NCBI GenBank assembly: GCA_051294375.1
Contig: CM119265.1
Coordinates: 23,776,669-23,840,668, forward strand
DNA: 64,000 nucleotides
Origin: Paraspadella gotoi
Lineage: Eukaryota > Chaetognatha
Direction: 5' to 3'
Shown: in pieces, positions 40,746-53,300 of the stretch
Numbering within the stretch: the first letter of the stretch is position 1
Layout of the letters: each line of letters opens with the position of its first letter
Translations under genes and position numbers: made by a program
The notes under the pieces: generated by a model
What the model saw: only the letters and a program-made list of their open reading frames with translations
Told to the model about the DNA's origin: nothing
Databases searched by the model: none

Positions 40746-43700
40746 ATGCAGCAAGCACTGGGAGGAAACTTTCTATTGGTATGCGTAAATCTATATCAGA
40801 TATACGTTATTGAGTATGAAAAACTTTTATATTTTTAACTGACACGGTTTTCTTATAGCCTCTCGTCATTTTCAATATTTTACTGCTGATGAGCAACTGT
40901 AAAATCTTGGGGCAACAAAACATCGAAAAACACGAGAAAATGATGCCTGATAGTGATACTAAAATTATTTCCGTTAACGATCAGCCAAAAGTTATCTCCG
41001 AAGCATATACGTAAGACATTCGGTTTTAGTAGAAAAAATTTTATCAAATATTACATTGATCGATATCGACAGTTTAATCCATCGAATACTTTAATCAATA
41101 GGGTGTTCACAAAAAACTAATTAGATATTTAATTTCGTTAATTAGATGGATTAATAATCTTAATAAAAAAGAAGTATCTGAAAAACTGCTGATCGAAGAA
41201 CTGCAAACTGCACTTAAAAAAGAAGATGAAAAAATTAATAAAATTAACACTAAGGTATGTTTAAATGTGAAAAAAAAAATCCTCATCAATTTACAATAAA
41301 ATGATGATCGAAAAAATGCAGGAAAAGGTGATAAATATTAAGAGCGAAAGAATTGTTTTAAATCCCGATATTTTGACACTGGAAGGAATACAAAAACAAT
41401 CCTAACCACTCCGAACCCTGACCTCTCCTAACCCTTAACTATCCTTAACCATCACCACCCAAAAACCCTAACCAGTAACCACCCTAAACCTTAACCACTC
41501 TTAACCCTAACCACCCTTATTCCCAACCACCCCTAACCGCTGACCACCCCTAACCCCCACTTACCTCTGACCCCCACCTACCTCTGTCCACCCGTAACCA
41601 CCCCTTATCCCTAACTAAAAAAAGTAATGATATATACCAGTAAAAAATAACAGACTGGGTAGGTTCCAGTCGGCGAAAATAAAATTATTCATAATTCGGT
41701 TTATTATGTCCGCATCTTTTCTCATTTTAATTTAACAAAATGCATTTTACTATAATAAATAGGTGAAGCAAAACAAAGTGGAAATCTATCAATTACAAAT
41801 TGCCATTTGCAATCTTTTAACGGAAATTTGCAGCAAAAACCAAAACCGTTGCCCACCATGTCCATGGATGACGACAACCCCGCCTTTGGTAAAATATAAA
41901 TAAAAAATCTTAAAAGTATAGTGATCGCGCCAGACTTTACTATCAAAGAAAATTAATAAAAAAAAAAAAAAAGAATGATTGATGCGATAACAAATTATTG
42001 ATATAATAGTAATTGATTGATGTAATAGTAATTGATTGAATGATGTAATAATAATTGATTATTGATGCGATAATAACCGATTATTGATGCGATAATAACC
42101 AATTATTAATGCGATGATAACCAATTATTAAAGCGATGATAACCAAATATTGATGCGATGATAACCAAATGATAGATGCGATGATAATCATTCATTGATG
42201 CGATGATAATCATTCATTGATGCGATGATAATCATTCATTGATGCGATGATAATCATTCATTGATGCGATGATAATCATTCATTGTTACGATGATAGTCA
42301 ATCATTGACGCGATAAGTTATTCATCGTAAATAAAACAAACGAGAGAGAGAGAAACAAGTTTGAGCAAACAACGCCGGATCGGCCCACGATCATTAGCGG
42401 TAATTAATTAATTAATACAAACTATATAAACTAAAATAATAATTTAATTAATAAATTAATTAATTTGATCCAAAATGTTTGTTTTTAAGTTTTTTTATCA
42501 CTGACCACGACAAAAGCAACGACGATGATAGCAACGACAACCATAATGTCAATAACGATTGACTTGATTGATTGACTAAATAATTAATTTTTAAATAAAT
42601 TGATTGATTGAATAATTGATTGATTGATTAATTGACCAATTATTTAATTATTAATTGTCTAATTGATTAACTAATTTTTTTTTTGATTAATTAATACATC
42701 TTGCATTTACATTTAATATAAAAAGAAAAAGAAGCAAAATCAATTAGTGAAACAGGTTCTTTGTTTTTTCTATTTAAACTAATTTCCCATCAAACGATTC
42801 CATCGAAACTGGACAGCCGCTCCAAAGCTTAACTTGTTTTTAAATGAATCAGAAGAAGCGGCGACAGCAAAAAAGAGAGAGCGACATATAATTAAAAGAG
42901 AGCTGGACAGCTGAACTCCTCTATATATATATAAAAATGTTTTGTAAATAAAACAAACAAATGAGTGGAGGAATATGAAACATATGAATCTAAAATATCT
43001 TGCTGATTAAGAGCTATATATAAATTTTTAGCTTCTTCTGGTTACATACTATTTTCAATATTAAAACGTGACGACAACAACGACTACAGTCAAAAGAAGC
43101 AGAAACGAATTAACATCTCGCCCAAGTCAGGCATTTGCCCGTATGGCGAGATAAAAAAAATTAGATACACAAATTAATTTATTTTCAAAATTCCATTGCA
43201 GCTAATTTTCTCTTTGGCTCACGAAATTAATGCTGACATCAAAGTCCTTTTTCCATCGTCATAACATCCTACTTTTTCTTTAATATCTTTAAAATTACTA
43301 TAGAACAACATTGTAGAAAGATAATAAAAAAAATTATGTCCGTCCATCTGTCTGTCCGTTCATCCCACCTTAGCAAAAAACACCAATTACTCGTGATTGG
43401 ATAGATGGATTGGAATGAAATTTTGTGTGCGAGTAGGGAAGTGTGTGATTGAGCTGGATATGAAGTTTCGATAGAATCGTTTGAGTGGAAATGAGTTTAA
43501 ATGGAAAAAACAAAAAATTATATTTCACTATTTGATTTGAACACCAATTGCTCATGAATGGATGGGGCGATTGACCTGAAATTTTGTATGTGGGTAAGAA
43601 AGTGTGTGATTAAGCTGGAAATCAAGTTTCGATGAAATCGTCTGAGGCAGTGATTTCTATCAAGGAATTCAGCAAAAAAACCACTTTTTGCAATATTGCT

Positions 43701-46573
43701 AGAATATTTTTAACAGAATTGATTAAATTTGAACCCTAAGACAAAGTGGGCTGGACTACGGATTAATTAAAATCATCTGCTGCATTTTCTAATCAAGAAT
43801 TGATATAATTTTTGGTACTTTTAATAAAAAAAATTATGTCCATTTTTGTCCATTTTGACTTTTGTCTTGAAATTTGAACGTCAAGATCATTGAAGAAAAT
43901 TTTTTACTCTGGATTTCGGGTACTTCTTATCTTCTTTACCACTGAGTCGGTTCATTTGCCATTGGTCATCCATTGTTTGCCTATGAATTAATTTTTAAAT
44001 TGACTAGTCAAAAATTTACATTTTTTACATTTTATTACAATTTGTTAAACGAAAATACTTCAAAATGTCCACAAATCTAATCAAATATTCCCTTTCAACG
44101 GTGCTTCTGGTACCTAAAAAATTAGAGCAAAAAATTTAATAGTTTTGCAGCAATTAAATTTTTAAGTCAACTTTTAATTTGTGAGGATTTGTGAGGTGCC
44201 TTTTATTTGAACTAAAACTCGGTTTTTGACTGATTTTATAATTTTAATAGATTTGAAATATAGTAAGGTTAACGAATTAAAAAAAACCGCATTCTTTTAA
44301 TGTAATGGAAAGCGTCAGTAATTTTTTTCCTCTCAATCGACAGATTTTTGCGGAAAAAATTTCCGCAAAAATCTGTCGATTTTTTAAATCTGCTAGGCAA
44401 CCAAACTTTGAATAAAATCATACGATACTTAATTTTTTTTTCTTACAATACATTTTAAAGATTTTTATTTGTCCAGTATGATATAAATGAAAAAAATGAA
44501 TAAAAATGAGAAAAAGATAAGAGAAGAGAGAGCATGGGGGAAAAAAAAGTTGCAGGGAGAGAGAGAAAGAGTGGAAAGAAATTAATATATGGGGAGAAGG
44601 GGGAGAACGAAAACAAGAGAAAAGAAAAGATAAGAAAAAGGGAAGAAAGGGAATCAGAGAGGGAGAGAGAAGCAGAGATAGAGAGGAAGAGAAATAAAGG
44701 TAAATGAAGAAAAGAAGGGATGACACAGAAAAATATGAGGACAGAAAAGTCGGAGAAAGGAGAGAAAGAGAAAAAGAGAGGGACAGAGAGAAGGTTCAAG
44801 AGAGAAAAAAATAGTGAAAAAAATGAAAAAAAGTTTTAAAATATACGTGCCTTTTTTTTTTGCCTAAGCTGTAGTATATCTAAAAAACGCGATAGATCTG
44901 ACGAGCAATTTAATCTTTAAAAGTTGTCCTTACCATGAAAAACCGTTTTAGTTTCATCTTAATTAGGGCAATACCTTAATTAGAATGATTAAGGTAAAAG
45001 AAATTATGTCTTACCGTATTTTGAAAGCATAGAAATTCACCCAGTGAGTTCGATGTTATAAGGAGAAAATAACTATAGCCAACCGTTTTTTAAAATAAAG
45101 CATGTTTTATATTAATCATGGAAACAAAGAAATAATAGTATATAAGTTTCAATTTTATTGTTGAAAATACCCGAATAGTGGAAATGACTTTAAATGAAAA
45201 AAAAAACCTGTTTTACTAATTGATTATGCTTCTTTTTCTTTTTATATTAAATGCAAATGCAAGATGAATTAATTAATTAAATAATTAATCAGTTGATTAA
45301 TCAATTAATTAATCAATAATTAAATAATCAGTCAATCAATTAAGTCAATTGTTATCGGTATTATTCTCATCGTCATTGTTTTTGTCATGGTTAGTAACGA
45401 AAAGACCTAAAAACAAACATTTGGGATCAAATTAATTAATTGCCTAATTAATTATTAATAATAAAATAATTATTAATTAATTACCGATAATGATCGTGGG
45501 CAGATCCGACATTGTTTGCTCAAACTTGTTTCAAAAAACATTACTCTGCGAATCAGAGATGAAACAAACAGAGGGGAAACAACACTAGTTTGGAAAGATT
45601 GCATGAAATGTTTAACAATGCCATATGAATGTCATAAGTAAATTTACTATTACAGATCACAACGCAACCATCAGAAAATATTTCTCGCCCCGACCCAGAT
45701 CCTACCGGAAATTGCGGTACGAAAACAGTTTCAAATTACAAAAAATATGAATAAACTCATGGAAAAACTTGATGGAAAATGATAGACCACATATTTATTT
45801 TTAAACGTCATACAAAAAAATTTAAAATGACCATTTAGTTTATAATTTATAATACCATTAATTCTCTTGCATGAATTTATATCTATCCTTCTTTTTAGGA
45901 GAGCCAAAGGCTCCAAAATATGGATACCTCAGAAAAAATCTTACTACCTTAAATGCTCATGTTTTTTTATATTGTGAAGATGATTTTGAACTCATTGGCA
46001 ATAAAGAGTAAGAGGGAAAATTACCAATAGGCTAAATGGCCGTTTCATTGTATACGGTATCATAAATTTTACATCTCAGCCATCTTAATCTGTAAGTTCA
46101 TGTTGGAATAAAGAGCTAAGAAAATTTTTAGGATGATTTGTACTGCACTTTGGAACGAAATTGAAAATACATACCAATACTCCTGGGCGCCATTAATGTC
46201 GGCAATTTGTAGAAAAAAGGGAGAACACTTATCATCGAAACCTGGAACAATGCCTCCCCTGATTCAAAATTCAACAACTATACCAATAAAGGTACAACAA
46301 AAATCAAAATTAAAAAACTTTTAAGGCGCATAGGATTTAGCAATTAGCCTTATTCCACTGCTAAATTACATTATTTTACAGATCAACACTGAGAAGAAGG
46401 AAAATCTATCTATCTGCATGGAACCAAAGAAAGTCGGTCGTTGCAAGGCGGCTTTACCAAGATATTACTTTGACATTGATAAAAAAGAATGCACGAAATT
46501 TACCTATGGTGGATGCGACGGGAATCGAAATAACTTCATAAAAAAGATAGATTGTATTAAATTGTGCGCGTAA
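40746..46573 (+). CDS. Secreted coiled coil-sushi-Kunitz protein
   Basis: Eight exons with matching phases: 40746-40778, 40859-41010, 41146-41254, 41763-41888, 45656-45716, 45899-46007, 46132-46291 and 46382-46573 (TAA), about 313 residues. A signal peptide spans exons 1-2 (LLPLVIFNILLLMSNCKI). A Lys/Glu-rich helical region follows (KLLIEELQTALKKEDEKINK), then a Cys-bearing stretch (CNLLTEICSKNQNRCPPCPW) and a Thr/Pro linker. Exons 5-7 give one sushi (CCP) domain: NCGEPKAPKYGY, FLYCEDDFEL, ICTALWNE, a Trp (SWAPL), then AICR. Exon 8 is a complete Kunitz domain with six cysteines (ICMEPKKVGRCKAALPRYYF, then CTKFTYGGC and CIKLC). Lys follows the second cysteine, as in BPTI, which predicts inhibition of trypsin-like proteases. 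Role in defence or haemolymph proteolysis is inferred. Confidence 0.85.
41322..41405 (+). CDS. Possible alternative terminal exon of the sushi-Kunitz gene
   Basis: A good acceptor (AAAATGCAG) is followed by 27 in-phase codons (EKVINIKSERIVLNPD onward) and TAA at 41403-41405. Joining it to the exon ending at 41254 would give a short secreted coiled-coil protein without sushi or Kunitz domains. It is charged and helix-like, similar to the exon before it. It may also be chance. Confidence 0.35.
   Translation, partial: EKVINIKSERIVLNPDILTLEGIQKQS
41401..41622. repeat. Degenerate C-rich CCTAACC array
   Basis: About 220 bp of imperfect CCCTAACCA-type units with almost no G. It resembles a degenerate interstitial telomere-like array but has no fixed unit, so the resemblance may be superficial. 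Confidence 0.7.
41975..42320. repeat. 22-bp minisatellite
   Basis: Many copies of a unit like TTGATGCGATGATAATCATTCA; near-identical at 42170-42290 and more diverged towards the left end. Confidence 0.9.
43325..43660 (+). repeat. Tandem R1-related units
   Basis: Two ~165-bp units follow each other: ACACCAATTACTCGTGATTG to ATAGAATCGTTTGAG, and ACACCAATTGCTCATGAATG to ATGAAATCGTCTGAG. Each has AAATTTTGT(G/A)TG and TGTGTGATT(G/A)AGCTGG inside. Upstream are GTCCGTCC-type repeats as in other R1 copies. Confidence 0.65.
44506..44830. repeat. Purine-rich tract
   Basis: About 325 bp that is almost all A and G on the plus strand (GAGAGAAAGAG patterns). The Ser/Phe/Leu-rich minus-strand frames here are low-complexity artefacts. 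Confidence 0.85.
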
Positions 46574-47373
46574 ATTCAATTTCATCACAATTCTGCCATT
46601 ATTATATACTTAATAGTAAACAAATGTATGTAATTTAAAGGAAAATATTAATTGTATAACGAATTGCTATAATAAAGAATTAGTAAACAAATAATATCGT
46701 TACTTCAAAAAAATACTCGCCTTAGCCAGAAAGGATGTCGAGATAGAAATTAAAAAGCTAAGCAATAATTTCAGAAGTAAGTCGGAAATATTTATTAGAA
46801 CTACCGCAAAAAAAGACAAAAAAGTTAGTATCTCACCGCAGAACGCCTCTAAAGTTTACTCTACACGTTCTTTTTAATCGCCGGAATTGTTATTGTAATT
46901 GGAATATCAACATTGTCATTAATATAGAAAAGTACTTAAAAACTTACTAAATTGTTAAACCATGAAATTATTACGACAGAATCGACAAAATAGTTAATGG
47001 GCGGGTTGAGCGAAATTCTGGCAATGCTAATTTTAACCTCAGGTTTTTGACAATTCTCAATATTTCATGCCGAATTGAACTAATTGTGGGTCAAAACAGA
47101 AAAATTATCCCTTGATCATTAAAATGCCGTTCTAAATTATTCAAAATTGCATGTTTATAGACTTCCTATTGCTTAGCTTCTGGATTATATTCTCAAAATT
47201 ACCTTAATACTGAAATAATAAACAATTATCCTCGACCCTGGTAGTAAATTAACTTCTAGATATTAGTACGGTAATATAGCTAAATTCTATCTTTTTAAAT
47301 TAAAGTTCAAAAATTCCTAATAAATAATAGATTAAAGAATATATACTTTTTTTAAAAAAATTTATCCTTTCAG
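46574..47373. other. Spacer between sushi-Kunitz and ERG genes
   Basis: Includes AATAAA at 46671-46676, the likely polyadenylation signal of the upstream gene. At about 46709-46870 a 53-codon frame without ATG (KDVEIEIKKLSNNFRSKSEI) looks helical, and in another phase it is followed by a hydrophobic run (FLIAGIVIVIGISTLSLI). This could be a decayed gene or chance. No PAS domain is visible. Confidence 0.4.
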
Positions 47374-50300
47374 ATTGGAGAGAGCGGTCATCGCATCATG
47401 TTGAAAGTGTTAAAAGAAATCAAAGGAGTTCACGATTTGCCTTCAATCGAGGATCGCCATTATCACAAGCACCATCATCACCATCATCATCATTATCATC
47501 GAAGGTCTTCAGAGAAGCCACGTTATGATGATGGTTTCCATAAAGTTCCCGCTGGTTCAACAGTAAGTAATAAGTATGCATAAAATATACTAAACTGGTG
47601 AGCCAAACTAACAAAATTTTTGGTAAAAGTTATGTAACTTAAACTTAGAAGAAATTCGATACATTGAATTGCTGCTTTCTAGTCTTGATATGATGAAGGA
47701 ATTGTATTAGTGGAGGCGTCCGAGATAAAAATTGGCAAACTAAATGGGATTAATCGATTTATTAAAATTCGAATAGCATACGGAATCAAAATGGTTTTGA
47801 AAATATTCCAATAACAACAATTTTAACAACATGCAGTAAAAGAAAGTTAGGAACTTAAAAGTTCAGATATTCTTATTTCTCTTCTGAGAGTAATTTTTAA
47901 CTTCAAAATATTTTTTTTCAGCCATTGTCACCGAAAACAATGGCAACATCTACGACATCTGTTAATTCAACACCAATACGTTCCACAAAAGTATCTACTA
48001 CATACCATCATAGGCATCATCATCACAAGCCAAAGGTACTTAAAGCAATATAATAGTAAGACCATTTTTCTTCGCAGATAATTTGTAACTCAACCATATA
48101 TATCAACCAATATAAAATCTTAAAAATTTCGTTTTTCAGCTTTTGTAAATAATAGAAAGTTAGTGTATAGTTCAAACATACATTATATTGTTTAAAAAAA
48201 GTCATATATAACTTTGGTCCCCCTCAAAAAATTATCCATTCCCACCCCTTTATGTTCTGCCTCTTAGATATTATGATTTTTCATTAATGACTTTCTAACA
48301 GGAATGATGTGTGATATCTATTAGTAAACTAGGACAAATTGTAGTCTAACCTTGTGTTGTATAGATGATTCCTCTATTTCCAGAAGACAACACTGACCTC
48401 CCCCTCCCAAAATGAGTTATGAGATATAATAAGCAAACAATTTTTTAAAAAAGTAATATATATATAATTAAATAATGTAGATCAAATAGTAAAACATTCA
48501 TAAAATATAAAAATATAAGAGTGTAACAAGTAATTTTGCAAATTGTCATACATTAACTTTTAAGGTAAATTTTTAGTGAAGAGGTAATTCGTATTCATTT
48601 TTTTCTGAGCAACTCCTATAATTATCCCGTAATTGTAACTCCTATAATTAACATACAAGAAGATTAACTTTATCTTTTACTATAGGTTAAAGCAATTCCT
48701 ATGCATAAATACATCATCCTTCATTATTCGCCATTTAAAGCTGTTTGGGACTGGATAATATTACTCCTAGTGCTTTATACTGCAGTCTTCACTCCATATA
48801 CTGTTACTTTTGTATTAAATGAAAGCGAAACAAGGGCTAAACTCAACAGGTAAATTTTTTGGCTAAACATCTGTCTCTTTCTCATTTCTTTCTACAAAGT
48901 CAAAAACATAGACAACATAAGTTCTTAATTCAAAATAAAATACATGTAGTAATTGTAGCATATCAAACTAATAGTTTAACCATTGAAAATTTAAAAATTT
49001 TTAACACCTATTGACAAAAGAATATTTATAATTAAAAATAATAAGTTTTTTCAAATCGCATGAACATTTTTTGACAAACAAAGCCTACAATTTTAAAATT
49101 TCTTTATGTTCACTTTTCAGAGACGCATCAACCAGATCAAACAAAGGAGCTACCTTAGGAGCAGATGCATTGGTTATGATTGACCTTATTGTTGATATCA
49201 TGTTTATATTTGATATACTAATTAATTTCAGAACTACACACGTTTCAAAACAGGTAAAATAAAATTTTTGAAAAATTTAACGAGCTTATTACTATTGGTT
49301 ATTGTATTTAGGGAGAAGTTGTTATGGATCCATCATCGATTGCAGTTACCTATATCAAGGGATGGTTTTTGATAGATGCTATGGCTGCTATTCCTTTTGA
49401 TTTATTGCTTTTTGGAAGTGGTACAGCAGATGTAAGAAATAATGATTTATATTATGACTTCTTAATTCCCTGATTACAATCACAATATTTCTACGGTTCA
49501 GACAACAACTGTAACAGGATTGCTCAAAACTGCCCGACTTCTCCGCCTTTTAAGAGTTCTTAGAAAACTAGAACAATACTCAGAATACGGCGCAGGTAAG
49601 AATATTTGCGTTTTATTGGTTCAAGATAAAGTAATTTTTCAATTTAAAACTTTTATTAGTATATTATATTCAACAAACCATAATTTGTTTTTTAGCCGTT
49701 CTACTTCTTCTCATGGCTTCATTTACATTAATTGCACATTGGTTTGCATGCGTCTTCTATGCCATAGCATATGTTGAGCGACCTTATTTACCGGACCCAA
49801 AATATGGTTGGTTAGATGTACTAGGTAGAACTATTGGTCAGCCTTTTCTTCCTAATAAAACGGGTACGTTAATCAATATTAAGTATTCAAAGAATCACAG
49901 TATCCGCAGTTTAACATTTTCTTGTTTTCATCACTTTTCATGATTTAGACAGTGGGCCCTCCATCAAAACGAAATATATTACAGCCTTATATTTTACATT
50001 TACTTCGCTAACATCGGTTGGTTTTGGCAATGTGGCTCCTAATACAAACTCTGAAAAAGTATTTGGTATAATCGCTATGTTAGTCGGATGTAAGTTTTTA
50101 TTAATCCATTGCCTATAATAATATAATAACAAAGACTGACGAATTACCTTCCTGACAAATTTTGAAAAAAAAAAATTTATTCACAACAGCTTTAATGAGC
50201 GCTGCTATATTTGGTCAAGTATCAACCATAATGCTCAGAATGTATCAAGGAACAACGGAACTTCATGAAATGTCACTTGCTGTTAAAGAATTTATAAAAT

Positions 50301-53300
50301 TTCATAATATAACACCTGGATTATCTCAAAGAATGACAGAATCATTTGACCATCAATGGGGTTCGACAAATGGAATTGATATGAATACAGTAAGTAGATT
50401 GTGGCAGCACGACTTAAAGCTGCCTATCAGCTGTTCATCCTCAGTAAGGCGTAGTAAAAGTTGCAGATCAAAATTAGAATAGTTGTTCATGAACAGTCTT
50501 GTACTAAAGAACATTAATATATAAAAAAAATTGTTTTCTTAATTTTCGCATACGCCCATACATAGTACTTACCATAAAAAATTTCAAAATTTTAAAATAG
50601 TTTTTTTTTTTAGTTTTGACTTTTGAAAGCAAATTCGAATTCCTCATAAAAAGTTGATGAAAGAAAATATAAGTCTTAATCAAAAATTCTTTCATTAAGT
50701 TAGTTAAAAATTAAAAAAACTATATTTTTTATACTAAAATTAAATTGTAAGTTCATTTTAACAGTCTTTTAGGATTTTAACCCAATTAATGAAATAATTT
50801 TCTAAAAAGAGTTATATTTCCTTTTATCAACTTCTCGTGAGGAATTCGAATCTGCTTTCAAAAATAAGAAAAATCCATTTTAAAATTTTAACATTTTCAA
50901 AAATTGAAAAATATTTTTTTTTTTTTATTGTTTAAAAAATGTTCACAGCCTGTTCATGATCTACTATTCGAATTTTAATTCAACTTGATTTTAATATTTT
51001 TGCTACGCTTTGCTGAGCAGGCGTCCTGGGTTCAATTCTTGGGTATCCCAGTTCTGCCTTAAATGTGATGGAGCCGGGTTAAATATGCCAAAGACAGGAG
51101 GCGTCCGCAGCCCCCGTCCCCGGTATCACAGGCAATCCTCCCGTTGCCATAAGATTGAAATTATGCTTTTGTAAAAGGAGCCCGTATGTTATCAAATACA
51201 ATAATGTTTAGGTCTTAAAGACTTTCCCTGAATGCCTTCAAGCTGATATTCGGCTGCATCTCAACCGTCAACTTTTACACAGCAATCGTGCATTTAGAGG
51301 AGGACCGCCGGGTACATTTTTAGCCGGATCTGCTTACAGCAGATCCCGGCTCTATAATTCACTTTGTCGGTCCGTCGGTCCCACCCCAAAATCCTGTCGG
51401 TAAGTCATTTATATCATATCAGAACATCGAATTATGATAAATTATGCAAAAAAACCGATGCACGTCCCTTTGTCTGTCCCACCTTAGCTTTCATCGCCAA
51501 TTACTTATGACTCACGACTTGAAAGGTAAAAGGTTGAAAATAAAGTTTCGATGGAATCGTCCAAGTGGAAATGAGTTTAAATAGAATAAAAATAAAAAAC
51601 CTGTTTCACCATTTTATTGTGCTTAGGTAATTAATTAATTACCTGATCGGCTGCATACCACTTATGATTGTAAGCATTTACATATATAAATATAGTTATA
51701 GAAAGAAAAAAATATAAAAGCATAATTAATTAAATAATTATCTGATCATCTACTTACCGCTAATGATCGTGGGCAGATCCGGCATAGTGTGCTCAAACTT
51801 CTTTAATTAAACCCAAAAATAAACCCAAAATAAACCCAAAATATATGAGCACACCAATTATATTTCACTTTAAAAGCTTTTAAACAGTGATTAAACTATT
51901 ATTAAGGTTGCCTACGAACGCTTGCCTTAGTATTCAAAAGTACGCACGCACCTCCAGGAGACACTTTAATACATCAAGGCGATACTTTAAATTCAATATA
52001 TTTTATCGCGAGAGGAACAATAGAAGTAGTAAAAGGGGATATCTGTATGGCTATTTTAGGTAATAGTTTTAAAAATATTGTAAAATTAAAATAAGAACTC
52101 AACCAAAACTGTTTATTAGGGAAACAAGACAGTTTCGGATTACCCAGAATTTACCTAGACCCAAACAAAAATGCCGGGAGAAGTGGATGCGCGGTACGCG
52201 CTTTAGCTTACTGCGATTTGCACAAAGTGAGTTCTCTTTTATATTGCTGAATGATAAATATAATAATGCTCATTTTTTTTAAAACCAGGTTAATTTAAAT
52301 GATTTAGTAAAAGTGTTGGAAGAATATCCGAGATTTGCCGCCAACTTCATTGAAAATTTTCGAGTCACATTTGATGTTAAGGATGTAAGTTATTATTTTC
52401 TAATATATTAAACCATCAAAGCCTGTCCAAAGTCAGGGGCAAGATAGCTTATTTATAGAATGAATGAATAATTTTCATATTGGTTGTATTAATTTCATAT
52501 CCACTATTGCTTTTAAATATGATAAAATTTACAGGTTGAATTAATAAGTCCCCGCTCTGTTAAAGAGATGGATAAAGAAATGATCAGCTTCATTTGTTCA
52601 AGACAACCTGTCCTACAAGGGAAAGATGCTTTATTTGGAAGTAAGTTATAGGTTTGGTATTGATGACTTTATAATTTATAATCAATTTGGTTGCTTTCCT
52701 TTAGTTCGGGTTTTCGGTTTTGTGATCTTATTAATTATAAAATAATTTGTAACATACAGATCAACCAGAAACGAAACAAGGAATCGGTATTGGTATGGGA
52801 ATGGCGTTTACTGGCTTTAATGTTAACAAAACTGTTAACCTTGGAATGAAAGCTCCTATGTCCCAGTTGCAATCTATTCAAATAACTCAACCGGTGAGAT
52901 GAAGTGACATATCACAATTTTTTTATTTTAGTCTGTTCTGTGGACTTTATGTAAAAAAATGAAAATAAAAGTATGATGAAGAATGGTTTCCGCGTAAAAA
53001 ACCCAAGTTTTCCAAAAAAGAAAACGAAAAAAAAGGAAGAGAAGGAGCAGCATCAGAATGAAAAAAAACTTTAGAATTATTAAAATCTTAACGAGCTTTT
53101 TCTTTAGATAGAATAAGGGTGACCATTACTAATACAAATGGTAAAAAAAAACATTTTCTATTCTCAGATAAACTACCAAAGTCTGTCCAAAGTCAGGGGC
53201 AAGATAGCTTATTTAATATTTATTAAATGAATGAATATTGCATAATTTTTATATTGGTTGTACCAATTTCATAAATACATGTAATTAACTAATTTTAGAA

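Larger units (their letters stand above)
42358..45540. mobile_element. 3.2 kb inverted-repeat element in sushi-Kunitz intron 4
   Basis: The left end CAAGTTTGAGCAAACAACGC (about 42358) is mirrored by TTGTTTGCTCAAACTTG (about 45520-45537). Inner pairs support arms of ~450 and ~370 bp: CACGATCATTAGCGGTAAT (42400) with 45485; CACTGACCACGACAAAAGC (42502) with 45395; AGAAAAAGAAGCAAAATCAA (42725) with 45225. The ends are those of repeat R1, so this is either a long R1 element or two R1 copies inserted in opposite directions. The inner ~2.4 kb has no open frame of note. Confidence 0.7.

Noticed and set aside
44418-44799. Ser/Phe/Leu-rich minus-strand frames resembling membrane proteins
   Set aside because: Complement of a purine-rich tract; hydrophobicity is a composition artefact.
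42358-45540. CRISPR-like or phage-like interpretation of the repeat arrays
   Set aside because: The repeats are contiguous minisatellites and inverted transposon ends in animal introns, without spacers or cas genes.
52975-53080. Lys-rich frame of 34 codons starting with ATG-ATG-AAG in an ERG intron
   Set aside because: Low complexity and lies between well-supported ERG exons; no splice signals fit the channel frame.
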